From contig CAMFPZ010000043.1 in NCBI GenBank assembly GCA_945979635.1, positions 1-7,290 of the forward strand: a stretch of 7,290 nucleotides of DNA, in the 5' to 3' direction. A program made the translations under genes and the position numbers. Of this stretch, positions 1 to 6,570 are shown in pieces. Under the pieces are notes generated by a model. The model was not told the DNA's origin, ran no database searches, and saw nothing but the letters and a program-made list of their open reading frames with translations. Origin of the DNA: an uncultured Eubacterium sp. (GTDB lineage Bacteria; Bacillota; Clostridia; Oscillospirales; Acutalibacteraceae). Every line of letters begins with the position of its first letter. Positions within the stretch are counted from its first letter, which is position 1.

Positions 1-662
1 ACATGAGCTCCCTGAAGCGAGATAACAGCAATAGCACATATTTTTCTTAAAATATTGATTCCGAGAGCGAAAAATTCATAGTAAGCGACAAAGCGTGCTG
101 TCGTATAATTCGAACGAATGCACACCAAAATAATCACAAGCAAAGTAAGCATATAAAACGCAAACTGTGTAAAATAAAGGGAGAGCATCGTACCCGAATA
201 ATATGTAAAATATCTGCCCAAAACACCTGCTGTATCCATAAAGAACGGAACGCAAACCAAAAGTGCCACCAGCGGAATAAGTCGAATTTTATTCTCGGTG
301 TTTTCCTGATTCTTATAATGCTTTATTATCATCAGAACAAAGAAGATAAGTGCTATTCTTTGGAGAGTATAGTACAAAATTCCGGCATCTGCGGAAACCT
401 TGCTCAAATACAAAATCGGAACAGGCATCATCTTAAATCCGATAAGCGATGCCAAAAGACCAAAGAACACACTCTTGCATTTTGAGATTAAAAAAATCAC
501 AACCGCAAACAAAACAGTCATAACCATAGCCGAAAGAATTCCAAAAGTCTTCGTCGGTTCAACAAACGCCTCTAAAATCTTTTCTATGCCATATGCACCG
601 ACTATCAATATAGTAGCAAAAATACCCGGCAGGCTATCCCTTTTTGTCAATTCTTGAGTCAT
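1..662 (-). CDS. Unrecognised multi-pass membrane protein, C-terminus cut by the window edge
   Basis: An open frame of 220 complete codons starts at ATG 662-660 and runs off the left edge without a stop. I read the translation by hand. It begins MTQELTKRDSLPGIFATILI and is strongly hydrophobic. There are about seven likely membrane segments, near residues 12-30, 41-60, 64-86, 93-113, 127-146, 158-183 and 191-216. Short charged loops lie between them (for example KHYKNQENTENKIR at about 114-127). The ATG is preceded at a good distance by GAGGTGA, and a consensus promoter lies just upstream, so the start is well supported. It is separated from ptsI by a terminator and has its own promoter, so it is probably not part of the fructose operon. 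I do not recognise the family and assign no function; a transporter, sensor or processing protein are all possible. That it is a real gene is fairly sure. Confidence 0.8.
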   Translation of the reverse strand, partial: MTQELTKRDSLPGIFATILIVGAYGIEKILEAFVEPTKTFGILSAMVMTVLFAVVIFLISKCKSVFFGLLASLIGFKMMPVPILYLSKVSADAGILYYTLQRIALIFFVLMIIKHYKNQENTENKIRLIPLVALLVCVPFFMDTAGVLGRYFTYYSGTMLSLYFTQFAFYMLTLLVIILVCIRSNYTTARFVAYYEFFALGINILRKICAIAVISLQGAH

Positions 663-667
663 AACAG

Positions 668-674
668 TCACCTC
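668..674 (-). promoter_or_regulatory. Ribosome binding site of the membrane protein gene
   Basis: On the minus strand GAGGTGA lies 5 nt before the ATG at 662-660. This fixes the start and favours that ATG over the in-frame GTG at 671-669, which overlaps the Shine-Dalgarno sequence itself. Confidence 0.75.
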
Positions 675-691
675 ACACTAGTTATAATTAA

Positions 692-720
692 ATTATAAGG
701 AAAATATGAAGCTTTGTCAA
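692..720 (-). promoter_or_regulatory. Consensus sigma-A promoter for the membrane protein gene
   Basis: On the minus strand a perfect -35 hexamer TTGACA (720-715) and a perfect -10 hexamer TATAAT (697-692) are separated by exactly 17 nt. Transcription would start near 685, leaving a leader of only about 20 nt that holds the ribosome binding site and leaves no room for a riboswitch. It lies directly after the ptsI terminator, which makes the downstream gene a separate unit. No operator-like repeat is visible over it, so expression may be constitutive. Confidence 0.85.
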
Positions 721-736
721 CACCCTAAACACGAAC

Positions 737-765
737 GCCGTAGGCACAATACTTGTACCTACGGC
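737..765 (-). terminator. Terminator hairpin at the end of the fru-pts operon
   Basis: The outer arms GCCGTAGG and CCTACGGC are perfect, and the stem extends inward to about 13 bp (one G-T wobble) around a 3-nt loop. It starts 22 nt after the ptsI stop. On the minus strand the following tract is only moderately T-rich (GTTCGTGTTT), while the other side reads TCTGTTTTC on the plus strand. It is a good hairpin with an imperfect U-tract and is most likely the operon terminator, possibly leaky. Confidence 0.75.
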
Positions 766-787
766 TCTGTTTTCATTGTTATAGACA

Positions 788-2401
788 TTAATCACAAGAG
801 CAAATACTCTTTCGCGTTTGAAGAATTGACGATGGAGAAACGCTGAACTCATCAAGTCCCCATTCAACCAATTTTGGTATTAAGCGAGAATCAGCAGCGG
901 CTTCTCCGCACATTCCAACCGGTATACCTGCTGATTTTGCATTTTTTATTGTCATTTCTATCGCACGAAGCACTGACGGCTGAAAAGCATCGTAGAGGTC
1001 GCTTACATTTGCATTTCCTCTATCAACTGCCATAATATAGCCCGTCAAATCATTTGTTCCAATTGAAAAGAAGTCCGCTTCCTTTGCCAACAAATCGGAA
1101 ATCAAAGCAGCCGAAGGAGTTTCTATCATTACTCCTACGCTGACTCTTTTGTATCTTTTGCACTCATTTTTGAGCTCGTTACTGCATTCGTCGATAAGTG
1201 TCCTTGCCCTCTTAATCTCATCAACGGTTGTAACAAGAGGCAACATTATCTTTATATTTCCGAATTGAGCGGCACGCAAAATCGCCTTAAGCTGGGTTTT
1301 AAAAAGCTCTGTATTATCCAGGCAATATCTTATTGCTCTATGGCCGAGGAACGGATTTTCCTCCTTGCCGATATTGAGATAATCCACCGCCTTGTCGCCG
1401 CCTATATCAAGGGTACGAATAATGACCTCTCTGTCGCCCATAACGCGAGCAACGGTTGAATAAGCCTCGAACTGCTCATCTTCTGTAGGACATCGGTCAC
1501 GATCCATAAAGAGAAATTCCGTTCTAAACAAGCCTACGCCCTCTCCCGAGCATTGCAAAACATTTTGAACATCCTCCGGACGACCGATGTTTGCATAAAC
1601 TCTTTTCGTAACACCACTCTTCGTTACAGTCGGCTTTGCGAAATATTCATTCAGGCTTTCCTTTTCCTGAAGGAATTGAGCATACTTAAGCCTATATTGC
1701 TCAAGCTCTTCGGACGATGCGTTTTGGACAACCCTTCCCTTGAAGCCGTCAACAACAAGCTCGTCACCATCGGAAATTATATCGGTTGCTCCAATTAGCG
1801 AAAGCACAGCGGGAATACCCATTGCCCTTGCAAGAATAGCACTATGGCTCGTAACACCACCGACCTCTGTGATAATAGCGGCAACATTCCTTGCATTTAT
1901 TCTTGAGGTCATAGACGGAGTCAAATCCTTTGCTACAAGGATACTATCCTTCGGTACAGCCGATATATCAACCCTCTTGACTCCGAGAAGCAGCTCAAGA
2001 AGGCTATCTCGTATATCCTTTACATCGGATGCACGCTGACGGGTGAGCTCGTCGTCAACACCGGAGAACATATCAATGAACATAGTGCAAACCGCATCTA
2101 CTCCCGCCTCGGCAACAGAACCGCTGTCGATATTTTCCTCCATTTGGGAAAGCATAAACGGGTCCTGAAGCATCACAAGATGACCTTCAAGAATTTGTGC
2201 CTCGCTTTCTCCTGCACTTTCGGTAAGTCCGGCGATAAGCTCCTTCGTTTCACTGACAAATACATCAACAGCTTTACGGAGCCTTGCTTTTTCATTCTCC
2301 GGGGTGGTGTATTTTACCGACTTATAATCAAGTGAGCAATCCTTGATTACAACAGCTTTTCCGATACCATATCCACCCGAAGCACCTATACCCTTTAGCA
2401 T
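788..2401 (-). CDS. ptsI: PTS Enzyme I (phosphoenolpyruvate-protein phosphotransferase)
   Basis: This cytoplasmic enzyme takes phosphate from PEP and passes it to HPr, the first step of all PTS sugar uptake. The 537-residue product starts MLKGIGASGG, as the family does. The N-terminal HPr-binding and phosphohistidine domains cover about 1-225, with the active histidine at 186 in GGVTSHSAILARAMGIPAV. The C-terminal TIM-barrel PEP-binding domain follows, with GLFRTEFLFMDR (290-301), the IIRTLDIGGDK motif (about 327-337), MIETPSA (425-431), SIGTNDLTGY (446-455), AVDRGN (458-463) and the catalytic cysteine 498 in GMCGEAAAD. All key residues are present. The start ATG is preceded by GAGGGG seven nucleotides upstream. 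It lies 18 nt after ptsH and is the last operon gene. It is shorter than the usual 570-575 residues: it stops at ILQTRKSICSCD, just after the conserved SPSSIL region, and so lacks roughly the last 30-35 residues. Confidence 0.96.
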   Translation of the reverse strand: MLKGIGASGGYGIGKAVVIKDCSLDYKSVKYTTPENEKARLRKAVDVFVSETKELIAGLTESAGESEAQILEGHLVMLQDPFMLSQMEENIDSGSVAEAGVDAVCTMFIDMFSGVDDELTRQRASDVKDIRDSLLELLLGVKRVDISAVPKDSILVAKDLTPSMTSRINARNVAAIITEVGGVTSHSAILARAMGIPAVLSLIGATDIISDGDELVVDGFKGRVVQNASSEELEQYRLKYAQFLQEKESLNEYFAKPTVTKSGVTKRVYANIGRPEDVQNVLQCSGEGVGLFRTEFLFMDRDRCPTEDEQFEAYSTVARVMGDREVIIRTLDIGGDKAVDYLNIGKEENPFLGHRAIRYCLDNTELFKTQLKAILRAAQFGNIKIMLPLVTTVDEIKRARTLIDECSNELKNECKRYKRVSVGVMIETPSAALISDLLAKEADFFSIGTNDLTGYIMAVDRGNANVSDLYDAFQPSVLRAIEMTIKNAKSAGIPVGMCGEAAADSRLIPKLVEWGLDEFSVSPSSILQTRKSICSCD

Positions 2402-2419
2402 AGTAATTCCCCTCTTATT

Positions 2420-2686
2420 TTACTCTTCACCGAAGCCGCTTTCTATGAGTGACGAAGCTGACTCAAGCATTTCTGCCTCATCGACACCGCTGCAAACAAT
2501 CTTTATTTCGCTGCCGCATTTAATACAGGCAGCCATAATGTTCATAATACTCTTGCCGTTAATTGATTTTCCGTCGAAAATAATGTTTACATCTGACGAA
2601 AACTTTGTCATTTCTGTTACGAAAACATTAGCCGGTCTCATATGAAGACCCATTTTGTTCTTAATTGTAAATTCCTTTGATACCAT
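2420..2686 (-). CDS. ptsH: HPr phosphocarrier protein
   Basis: This 88-residue protein is the small cytoplasmic phosphocarrier that relays phosphate from Enzyme I to the EIIA domain. The active-site histidine is residue 15 in GLHMRPAN; most homologues have Ala where this one has Met16. The regulatory serine is residue 46 in GKSIMNIMAA, the site used by HPr kinase/phosphorylase in Firmicutes, so the protein could also act as CcpA corepressor if those partners exist in this genome. His15 separates it from Crh, which lacks the histidine. Length is normal. An AGAGGTG ribosome binding site lies 7 nt before the ATG. It sits 26 nt after fruA and 18 nt before ptsI, so it is co-transcribed with both. 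Confidence 0.96.
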   Translation of the reverse strand: MVSKEFTIKNKMGLHMRPANVFVTEMTKFSSDVNIIFDGKSINGKSIMNIMAACIKCGSEIKIVCSGVDEAEMLESASSLIESGFGEE

Positions 2687-2712
2687 AACAATACACCTCT
2701 TTTTATATTAAT

Positions 2713-4668
2713 TTATTTTGCTTGTCTATCCTTTTTTAGAAGAGTGAGCATTAACGCTCCGACCAATGAACCGGCTACAAGTGCCGCAATATAGAGCAGA
2801 GGATGCTCGCACACTACGAATGTAAAGATGCCTCCGTGAGGTGCAGGACAGGTTACCTTAAAGAGTGCTGTCAGTGCACCTGCAACAGCAGAACCAACCA
2901 TACAGGACGGAATTACACGAAGCGGGTCAGCAGCAGCGTAAGGAATTGCACCCTCGGTTATGAAGCATAGTCCCATAAGATAGTTCACAGGGCCGTTCTT
3001 TATTTCCTCATCAGTCCACTTTCTCTTTGCAAAGGAAGTTGAAAGAGCAATAGCAATAGGAGGAACCATACCGCCAATCATAACAGCCGCCATAATCCAT
3101 GTATTACCATCGGCAATAGCCGCAGTTCCGAATACATAAGCAGCCTTGTTGAACGGACCTCCCATATCGGTTGCCATCATAGCCGCCAAAACGATTGAAA
3201 GAAGAATCTGGCTTGTTGCTCCGAGTGATGAGAGCATATTAGATACTGCAGTATTTACTGTTCCTATTATAGGATTAAGCAAACACATCAAGGCACCAAC
3301 AAGAATTGTGCCAAAAAGCGGATAAAGGAATACAGGCTTGATACCATCCATTGCCTTTGGCAACCAAGCAAATACCTTTTTTAGTCCGTTTACGATTAAG
3401 CCTGCGGCAAAGCCCGCGAACAATGCTCCCAAAAAGCCCGAAACAGCAGAGCCATCGCCAACCATATTTTGATTTTCGAACATTGAAGCGAAGGTGTAGC
3501 CGTTTGCTGCAATCATACCGCCAAGCATACCCGGAAGCAAACCCGGTCTGTCTGCAATAGATTGAGCAATATATCCCGAAAGTATGGGAAGCATAAAGCC
3601 GAAAGCAATCTTACCTATCCAGAAAGGAACAGAAGCAGCGAAGCTTGTAAATCCAAATGCACCATTAGCTGAGCCGTCGGGCATAACTGCATTTCCGAGA
3701 AGGGTATCTATGAGGAAGCCGAGTGCAATAAGAACACCACCGCCGACTACGAATGGAAGCATATGAGATACACCATTCATAAGGTGCTTATACACCTTAT
3801 GGCCAAAGCTTTCCTTTTCGAGATCATCGGATGAAGCAGAAGCACCGCCCTGCTCGTGATATATAGGAGCCTTGCCGTCAATGATTCTGTTTATAAGCTC
3901 CTCCGGCTTATTGATACCATTTGAAACAGAGGTTTTTATTACAGGCTTTCCGTCGAAGCGAGCCATTTCTACATTCTTATCAGCGGCAATAATAATGCCA
4001 TCGCATTCGGCTATTTCTGTTCTTGTAAGAACATTCTTTGCTCCTCCTGAGCCGTTTGTTTCCGCCTTAAGAGAATATCCCATTTTTTTTGCAGTCTTTT
4101 CGAGTGCCTCGGCAGCCATATAGGTATGAGCAATACCTGTTGGGCAAGCCGTTACGGCAAGAATCTTGTAGCTTTCATTTTTCGGAGTCTCCTCCTGCTT
4201 TATTTCGGGATATTTTTCTTTTTCCTTTTTGTCAATTACACAAAGAAATTCATCAATGGTTTTTGCATTACGAAGAGCCTCGCAAAAATCGGACTCCATA
4301 AGCATAACCATAAGACGCGAAAGAATTTCCAAATGCAAATCGCCGTCGGGTGTTGCCGCAATCATAAACAGAATATCCGATTTTCTTCCGTCGGGAGCCT
4401 CGTAATCAACACCTTCGCAAAGAGTTATTGCACTCAATGAAGGGGTTTTTACGCTATCGCTCTTTGCGTGAGGAACTGCTATTCCCTCACCGATAGCGGT
4501 TGAGCCCAGCTTCTCACGAGCCAAAATTGCCTCCTTATAAGCGGCAGAATCATATAAATTCCCCGCATCCTCGTGGAGCGACACCATCTTGTCAATAGCT
4601 TCCATTTTTGTTTGTACCGAAGCATTGATTTCAATTGCCTTCGGATTCAATAAATCAATTATTCTCAT
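2713..4668 (-). CDS. fruA: Fructose-specific PTS permease, EIIABC fusion
   Basis: This 651-residue membrane protein imports fructose and phosphorylates it to fructose-1-phosphate. The order is A-B-C. The EIIA domain (about 1-150) has the phosphorylated histidine 67 in GEGIAVPHAKSDSV. A charged linker (about 148-167, KKEKEKYPEIKQEE) leads to the EIIB domain (about 168-265), with the phosphocysteine 175 in AVTACPTGIAHTYMAAEAL. The EIIC domain (about 290-645) opens with HLMNGVSHMLPFVVGGGVLIAL, carries many hydrophobic segments and ends LLKKDRQAK. Three-domain fusions in this order are usual for fructose permeases of Firmicutes. The start is supported by a very strong GGAGG site at 4680-4676. It follows fruK by 30 nt, and pairing with a 1-phosphofructokinase supports fructose as substrate. 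A mannitol or 2-O-mannosylglycerate type relative is less likely. Confidence 0.95.
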   Translation of the reverse strand: MRIIDLLNPKAIEINASVQTKMEAIDKMVSLHEDAGNLYDSAAYKEAILAREKLGSTAIGEGIAVPHAKSDSVKTPSLSAITLCEGVDYEAPDGRKSDILFMIAATPDGDLHLEILSRLMVMLMESDFCEALRNAKTIDEFLCVIDKKEKEKYPEIKQEETPKNESYKILAVTACPTGIAHTYMAAEALEKTAKKMGYSLKAETNGSGGAKNVLTRTEIAECDGIIIAADKNVEMARFDGKPVIKTSVSNGINKPEELINRIIDGKAPIYHEQGGASASSDDLEKESFGHKVYKHLMNGVSHMLPFVVGGGVLIALGFLIDTLLGNAVMPDGSANGAFGFTSFAASVPFWIGKIAFGFMLPILSGYIAQSIADRPGLLPGMLGGMIAANGYTFASMFENQNMVGDGSAVSGFLGALFAGFAAGLIVNGLKKVFAWLPKAMDGIKPVFLYPLFGTILVGALMCLLNPIIGTVNTAVSNMLSSLGATSQILLSIVLAAMMATDMGGPFNKAAYVFGTAAIADGNTWIMAAVMIGGMVPPIAIALSTSFAKRKWTDEEIKNGPVNYLMGLCFITEGAIPYAAADPLRVIPSCMVGSAVAGALTALFKVTCPAPHGGIFTFVVCEHPLLYIAALVAGSLVGALMLTLLKKDRQAK

Positions 4669-4677
4669 AGCATTACC

Positions 4678-4690
4678 TCCATTTTATGGA
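4678..4690 (-). other. Small hairpin overlapping the fruA ribosome binding site
   Basis: TCCAT and ATGGA are separated by 3 nt in the fruK-fruA gap. On the minus-strand transcript the 3' arm covers the first G residues of the GGAGG site of fruA. The 5-bp stem is weak and may be chance; if it forms, it would slightly lower fruA translation initiation. Confidence 0.3.
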
Positions 4691-4698
4691 ATAATTTT

Positions 4699-5601
4699 TT
4701 ACATAATATCAAACACGCTCTTAATTTCCTGAGCACCGGCAAGCCCCTCAGAAAATGCTGTTGCATTTCCACAAGCCGCACCGAGCTTAAGTGCATGAGC
4801 GTAATTACCTTTTTCAAGGTAGCCTGCAATAAAGCCACCTACCATACTGTCTCCACAGCCAACCGAATTCACAACCTTGCCCTCAACATTCGGAAAGGTC
4901 GTCACTCGGGAATTTTCGTCAATGAGGGTTGCACCATCCTTTGCTCGAGAAACAAGCACATTCCTTGCACCCATATCCTGAAGCTGTTTTGCATAAAAAA
5001 CAATATCCTCCTCGCTATTCAATTCCACTCCAAACAAATCTCCGAGCTCGTGATGATTAGGCTTTATCAAAAACGGTTTAAATTTCAAAACATTTTTAAG
5101 CAAATCACCCGTTGCATCAACAACGAAATTTATTCCCCTTCCCTCAAGCTTTGATAATATTCTCTCATAAATATCGTTCGGGAGAGTGCCGGGAATTGAA
5201 CCGGCAAGAACAAGAAAATCATTTTCCTTTATCGCGTCGAGCTTATTAAGAAGCTTTGAAATATCGTCATCGTCTATATCAGGCCCCTGTGCATTTACAT
5301 CAATCTCCGTTTGAGCCTTGATTTTTACATTAATTCGGGTATATCCCTTTTTTAGATAATTGAAATCGCAATCAATTCCGTCATTTTTCAGCATTTTGTC
5401 CAGCTTTTCACCTGTGAAGCCGGCTACAAAGCCGAGTGCCTTATTTTCAACGCCGAGTCTGGTCAGTATTACGGAAACATTTATCCCCTTTCCGCCGTAG
5501 TATATTTCCTCACTGTCCGAACGATTTATGTCATCGTATCGAAGCGAGCCGACCTTCATTACATAATCCAGTGCAGGGTTCAATGTAACAGTATATACCA
5601 T
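4699..5601 (-). CDS. fruK: 1-phosphofructokinase
   Basis: This cytoplasmic PfkB-family kinase phosphorylates fructose-1-phosphate with ATP to fructose-1,6-bisphosphate, feeding PTS-imported fructose into glycolysis. The product has 300 residues, normal for the family. It starts MVYTVTLNPALDYVMKV with the NPALD substrate-side motif, has the glycine-rich PfkB signature YYGGKGINVSVIL (34-46), LAGSIPGTLP (132-141), KPNHHEL (180-186) and the ATP/anion-hole motif NSVGCGDSMVGGF (245-257) with the catalytic aspartate 251. An AAGGTGA ribosome binding site precedes the ATG. It lies 26 nt after fruR and 30 nt before fruA. Tagatose-6-phosphate kinase is a close relative; the fructose permease neighbour and DeoR regulator decide for 1-phosphofructokinase. 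Confidence 0.95.
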   Translation of the reverse strand: MVYTVTLNPALDYVMKVGSLRYDDINRSDSEEIYYGGKGINVSVILTRLGVENKALGFVAGFTGEKLDKMLKNDGIDCDFNYLKKGYTRINVKIKAQTEIDVNAQGPDIDDDDISKLLNKLDAIKENDFLVLAGSIPGTLPNDIYERILSKLEGRGINFVVDATGDLLKNVLKFKPFLIKPNHHELGDLFGVELNSEEDIVFYAKQLQDMGARNVLVSRAKDGATLIDENSRVTTFPNVEGKVVNSVGCGDSMVGGFIAGYLEKGNYAHALKLGAACGNATAFSEGLAGAQEIKSVFDIM

Positions 5602-5627
5602 ATTTTCACCTTCAATTCGATTTTATT

Positions 5628-6374
5628 TTAAACTAATTCCTTAACAACTGCCCTAGCCTTTATATTATCATCGTCACATCTGTCGCATACTATACATGCC
5701 GAGTCGATTGAAGCAAAGGTTACGGCCGAAACCTTTCCAAACTTCGTGTGGTCTGCTAATACATAGCTTACGAAGCTTCGTTCAATCGCAACTGCCTTTA
5801 GCATCGCCTCATCAGTGTCCGGAGTGGTAAAGCCCTGCTTTTCGCTAATACCATTTGTTCCGATAAACGCCTTTGAAAAATTGTATTTTTGCAAATTCGT
5901 CGCGGCAACCAATCCGATAATCGCATCTGTTTTATCCTTAACCTCACCGCCGAGAATAAATACCTTACAGCCGTTTTGGGCAAGCTGCTTTCCGTGGGAC
6001 ATTCCGTTTGTTACAAATGTAGCCTTGGATTCCCTTAGAAATTCTATCATAAGATATGTACTCGTTCCTGCGTCGATGAACACAAAATCATCATCATTTA
6101 TCTGTGCGGCTGCATACTTTGCAATAAGCAGCTTTTCGTCGATATTTTTTAGAAATTTTTCTTCAACATCGTCCTCAATTTTTATAAATTCCTGCGGCAA
6201 AACAGTTGCTCCGCCATGAACCTTATTTATCTTACCCAATTTTGAAAGAACTACTAAATCACGCCTGATTGTACTTTCGGAGGTATCGAATTTTTCGCTC
6301 AATTCCTGAACGCCTGCCGAACCGTTTTCCAATATGAAATTTAGTATTTGCTCTCTTCTGTCCTGTGTAAGCAT
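5628..6374 (-). CDS. fruR: DeoR-family regulator of the fructose operon
   Basis: This is a 248-residue transcription factor with the DeoR layout. The N-terminal winged helix-turn-helix begins MLTQDRREQILNFILENG and has the recognition region FDTSESTIRRDL followed by the KVHGGATV hinge. A C-terminal sugar-phosphate-sensing domain follows, with DAGTSTYLMIEFL, FIGTNGIS and LADHTKFGK. It probably represses the operon and is released by a phosphorylated sugar, most likely fructose-1-phosphate or a related ester; the ligand is inferred from the family and neighbours. I chose ATG 6374-6372. It has an AAGGAAG site 7 nt upstream and gives the standard DeoR N-terminus. The longer frame from TTG 6398 would begin inside the -10 box and add eight atypical residues. 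As first gene of the operon it is likely autoregulated through repeats overlapping its promoter. Confidence 0.93.
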   Translation of the reverse strand: MLTQDRREQILNFILENGSAGVQELSEKFDTSESTIRRDLVVLSKLGKINKVHGGATVLPQEFIKIEDDVEEKFLKNIDEKLLIAKYAAAQINDDDFVFIDAGTSTYLMIEFLRESKATFVTNGMSHGKQLAQNGCKVFILGGEVKDKTDAIIGLVAATNLQKYNFSKAFIGTNGISEKQGFTTPDTDEAMLKAVAIERSFVSYVLADHTKFGKVSAVTFASIDSACIVCDRCDDDNIKARAVVKELV

Positions 6375-6381
6375 ATTCTCA

Positions 6382-6388
6382 CTTCCTT
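6382..6388 (-). promoter_or_regulatory. Ribosome binding site deciding the fruR start
   Basis: AAGGAAG on the minus strand lies 7 nt before ATG 6374-6372. It selects this ATG over the in-frame TTG at 6398, which overlaps the promoter -10 and so would not be in the transcript. Confidence 0.75.
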
Positions 6389-6397
6389 TATGTCTCA

Positions 6398-6426
6398 ATT
6401 ATATCAATTCGGTCAAATTCGGTCAA
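6398..6426 (-). promoter_or_regulatory. Promoter of the fruR-fruK-fruA-ptsH-ptsI operon
   Basis: On the minus strand -35 TTGACC (6426-6421) and -10 TATAAT (6403-6398) are spaced by exactly 17 nt. The predicted start is near 6391, giving a leader of about 17 nt to the fruR ATG. Both tandem operator-like repeats lie across the -35 and the spacer, so a bound repressor would block RNA polymerase. Confidence 0.85.
6406..6426 (-). promoter_or_regulatory. Tandem operator repeats, probable FruR sites
   Basis: The minus strand has two perfect copies of TTGACCGAATT (6426-6416 and 6416-6406) in direct orientation with a 10-bp period, so both face the same side of the helix. The first copy contains the -35 hexamer and the second fills the spacer. 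A DeoR-type regulator is encoded right after it, which makes FruR the natural candidate. Binding itself is inferred. Confidence 0.7.
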
Positions 6427-6434
6427 TATCCAAT

Positions 6435-6454
6435 TACAAATATCGTCATTTGTA
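6435..6454. promoter_or_regulatory. Palindrome upstream of the operon -35, possible activator site
   Basis: Perfect 7-bp arms TACAAAT and ATTTGTA flank a 6-bp spacer. The centre is about 53 bp upstream of the predicted transcription start and the right edge lies 8 bp from the -35. The 7-6-7 geometry resembles dimeric regulator sites, but I cannot match it to a named consensus; it is not a good catabolite-responsive element. Confidence 0.45.
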
Positions 6455-6495
6455 CATAAAATCACCGATTTTTGTTGTGCAATATACAATAAAGC

Positions 6496-6554
6496 AAAAA
6501 GAAAAATGCTCACTTTTGACCGAATTATCATTTTCAATCACAAAAGTGAGCATT
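6496..6554 (-). terminator. Rho-independent terminator after the surface protein gene
   Basis: Perfect 14-bp inverted arms AATGCTCACTTTTG (6505-6518) and CAAAAGTGAGCATT (6541-6554) enclose a 22-nt loop. On the minus strand the stem is followed at once by TTTCTTTTT (6504-6496). It begins 16 nt after the surface protein stop. The large loop is unusual for a terminator and carries a third operator-like motif at its edge. Confidence 0.85.
6516..6526 (+). promoter_or_regulatory. Distal inverted copy of the operator motif
   Basis: A perfect TTGACCGAATT is present on the plus strand, inverted relative to the two promoter copies. Its centre is exactly 100 bp from the nearer copy and 110 bp from the other. 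It overlaps the stem-loop border of the preceding terminator. An 11-bp exact third match in under 200 bp is unlikely by chance, so an auxiliary operator is plausible. Confidence 0.55.
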
Positions 6555-6570
6555 AGTTATTTTATTCTTT

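Noticed and set aside
400..657. Plus-strand open frame of 85 codons
   Set aside because: It lies antisense to the minus-strand membrane protein gene, which has a promoter and ribosome binding site; no such signals support the plus-strand frame.
2420..2686. Crh (catabolite repression HPr-like) instead of HPr
   Set aside because: The active-site histidine 15 is present; Crh lacks it.
4126..4440. Plus-strand open frames of 60-119 codons inside ptsI, fruA, fruK and fruR
   Set aside because: They are antisense shadows of well-conserved genes and their translations show no family motifs.
6435..6454. Catabolite-responsive element (CcpA site)
   Set aside because: The palindrome does not fit the TGWNANCGNTNWCA consensus beyond the central CG.
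6458..6472. AAAATC-ACC-GATTTT inverted repeat as a second terminator or operator
   Set aside because: Only 6 bp of mostly A/T pairs with a 3-nt loop; no T-tract of note and no second copy nearby.
6375..6570. Riboswitch or leader RNA before fruR
   Set aside because: The predicted transcript start is about 17 nt before the start codon, leaving no room for a structured leader.
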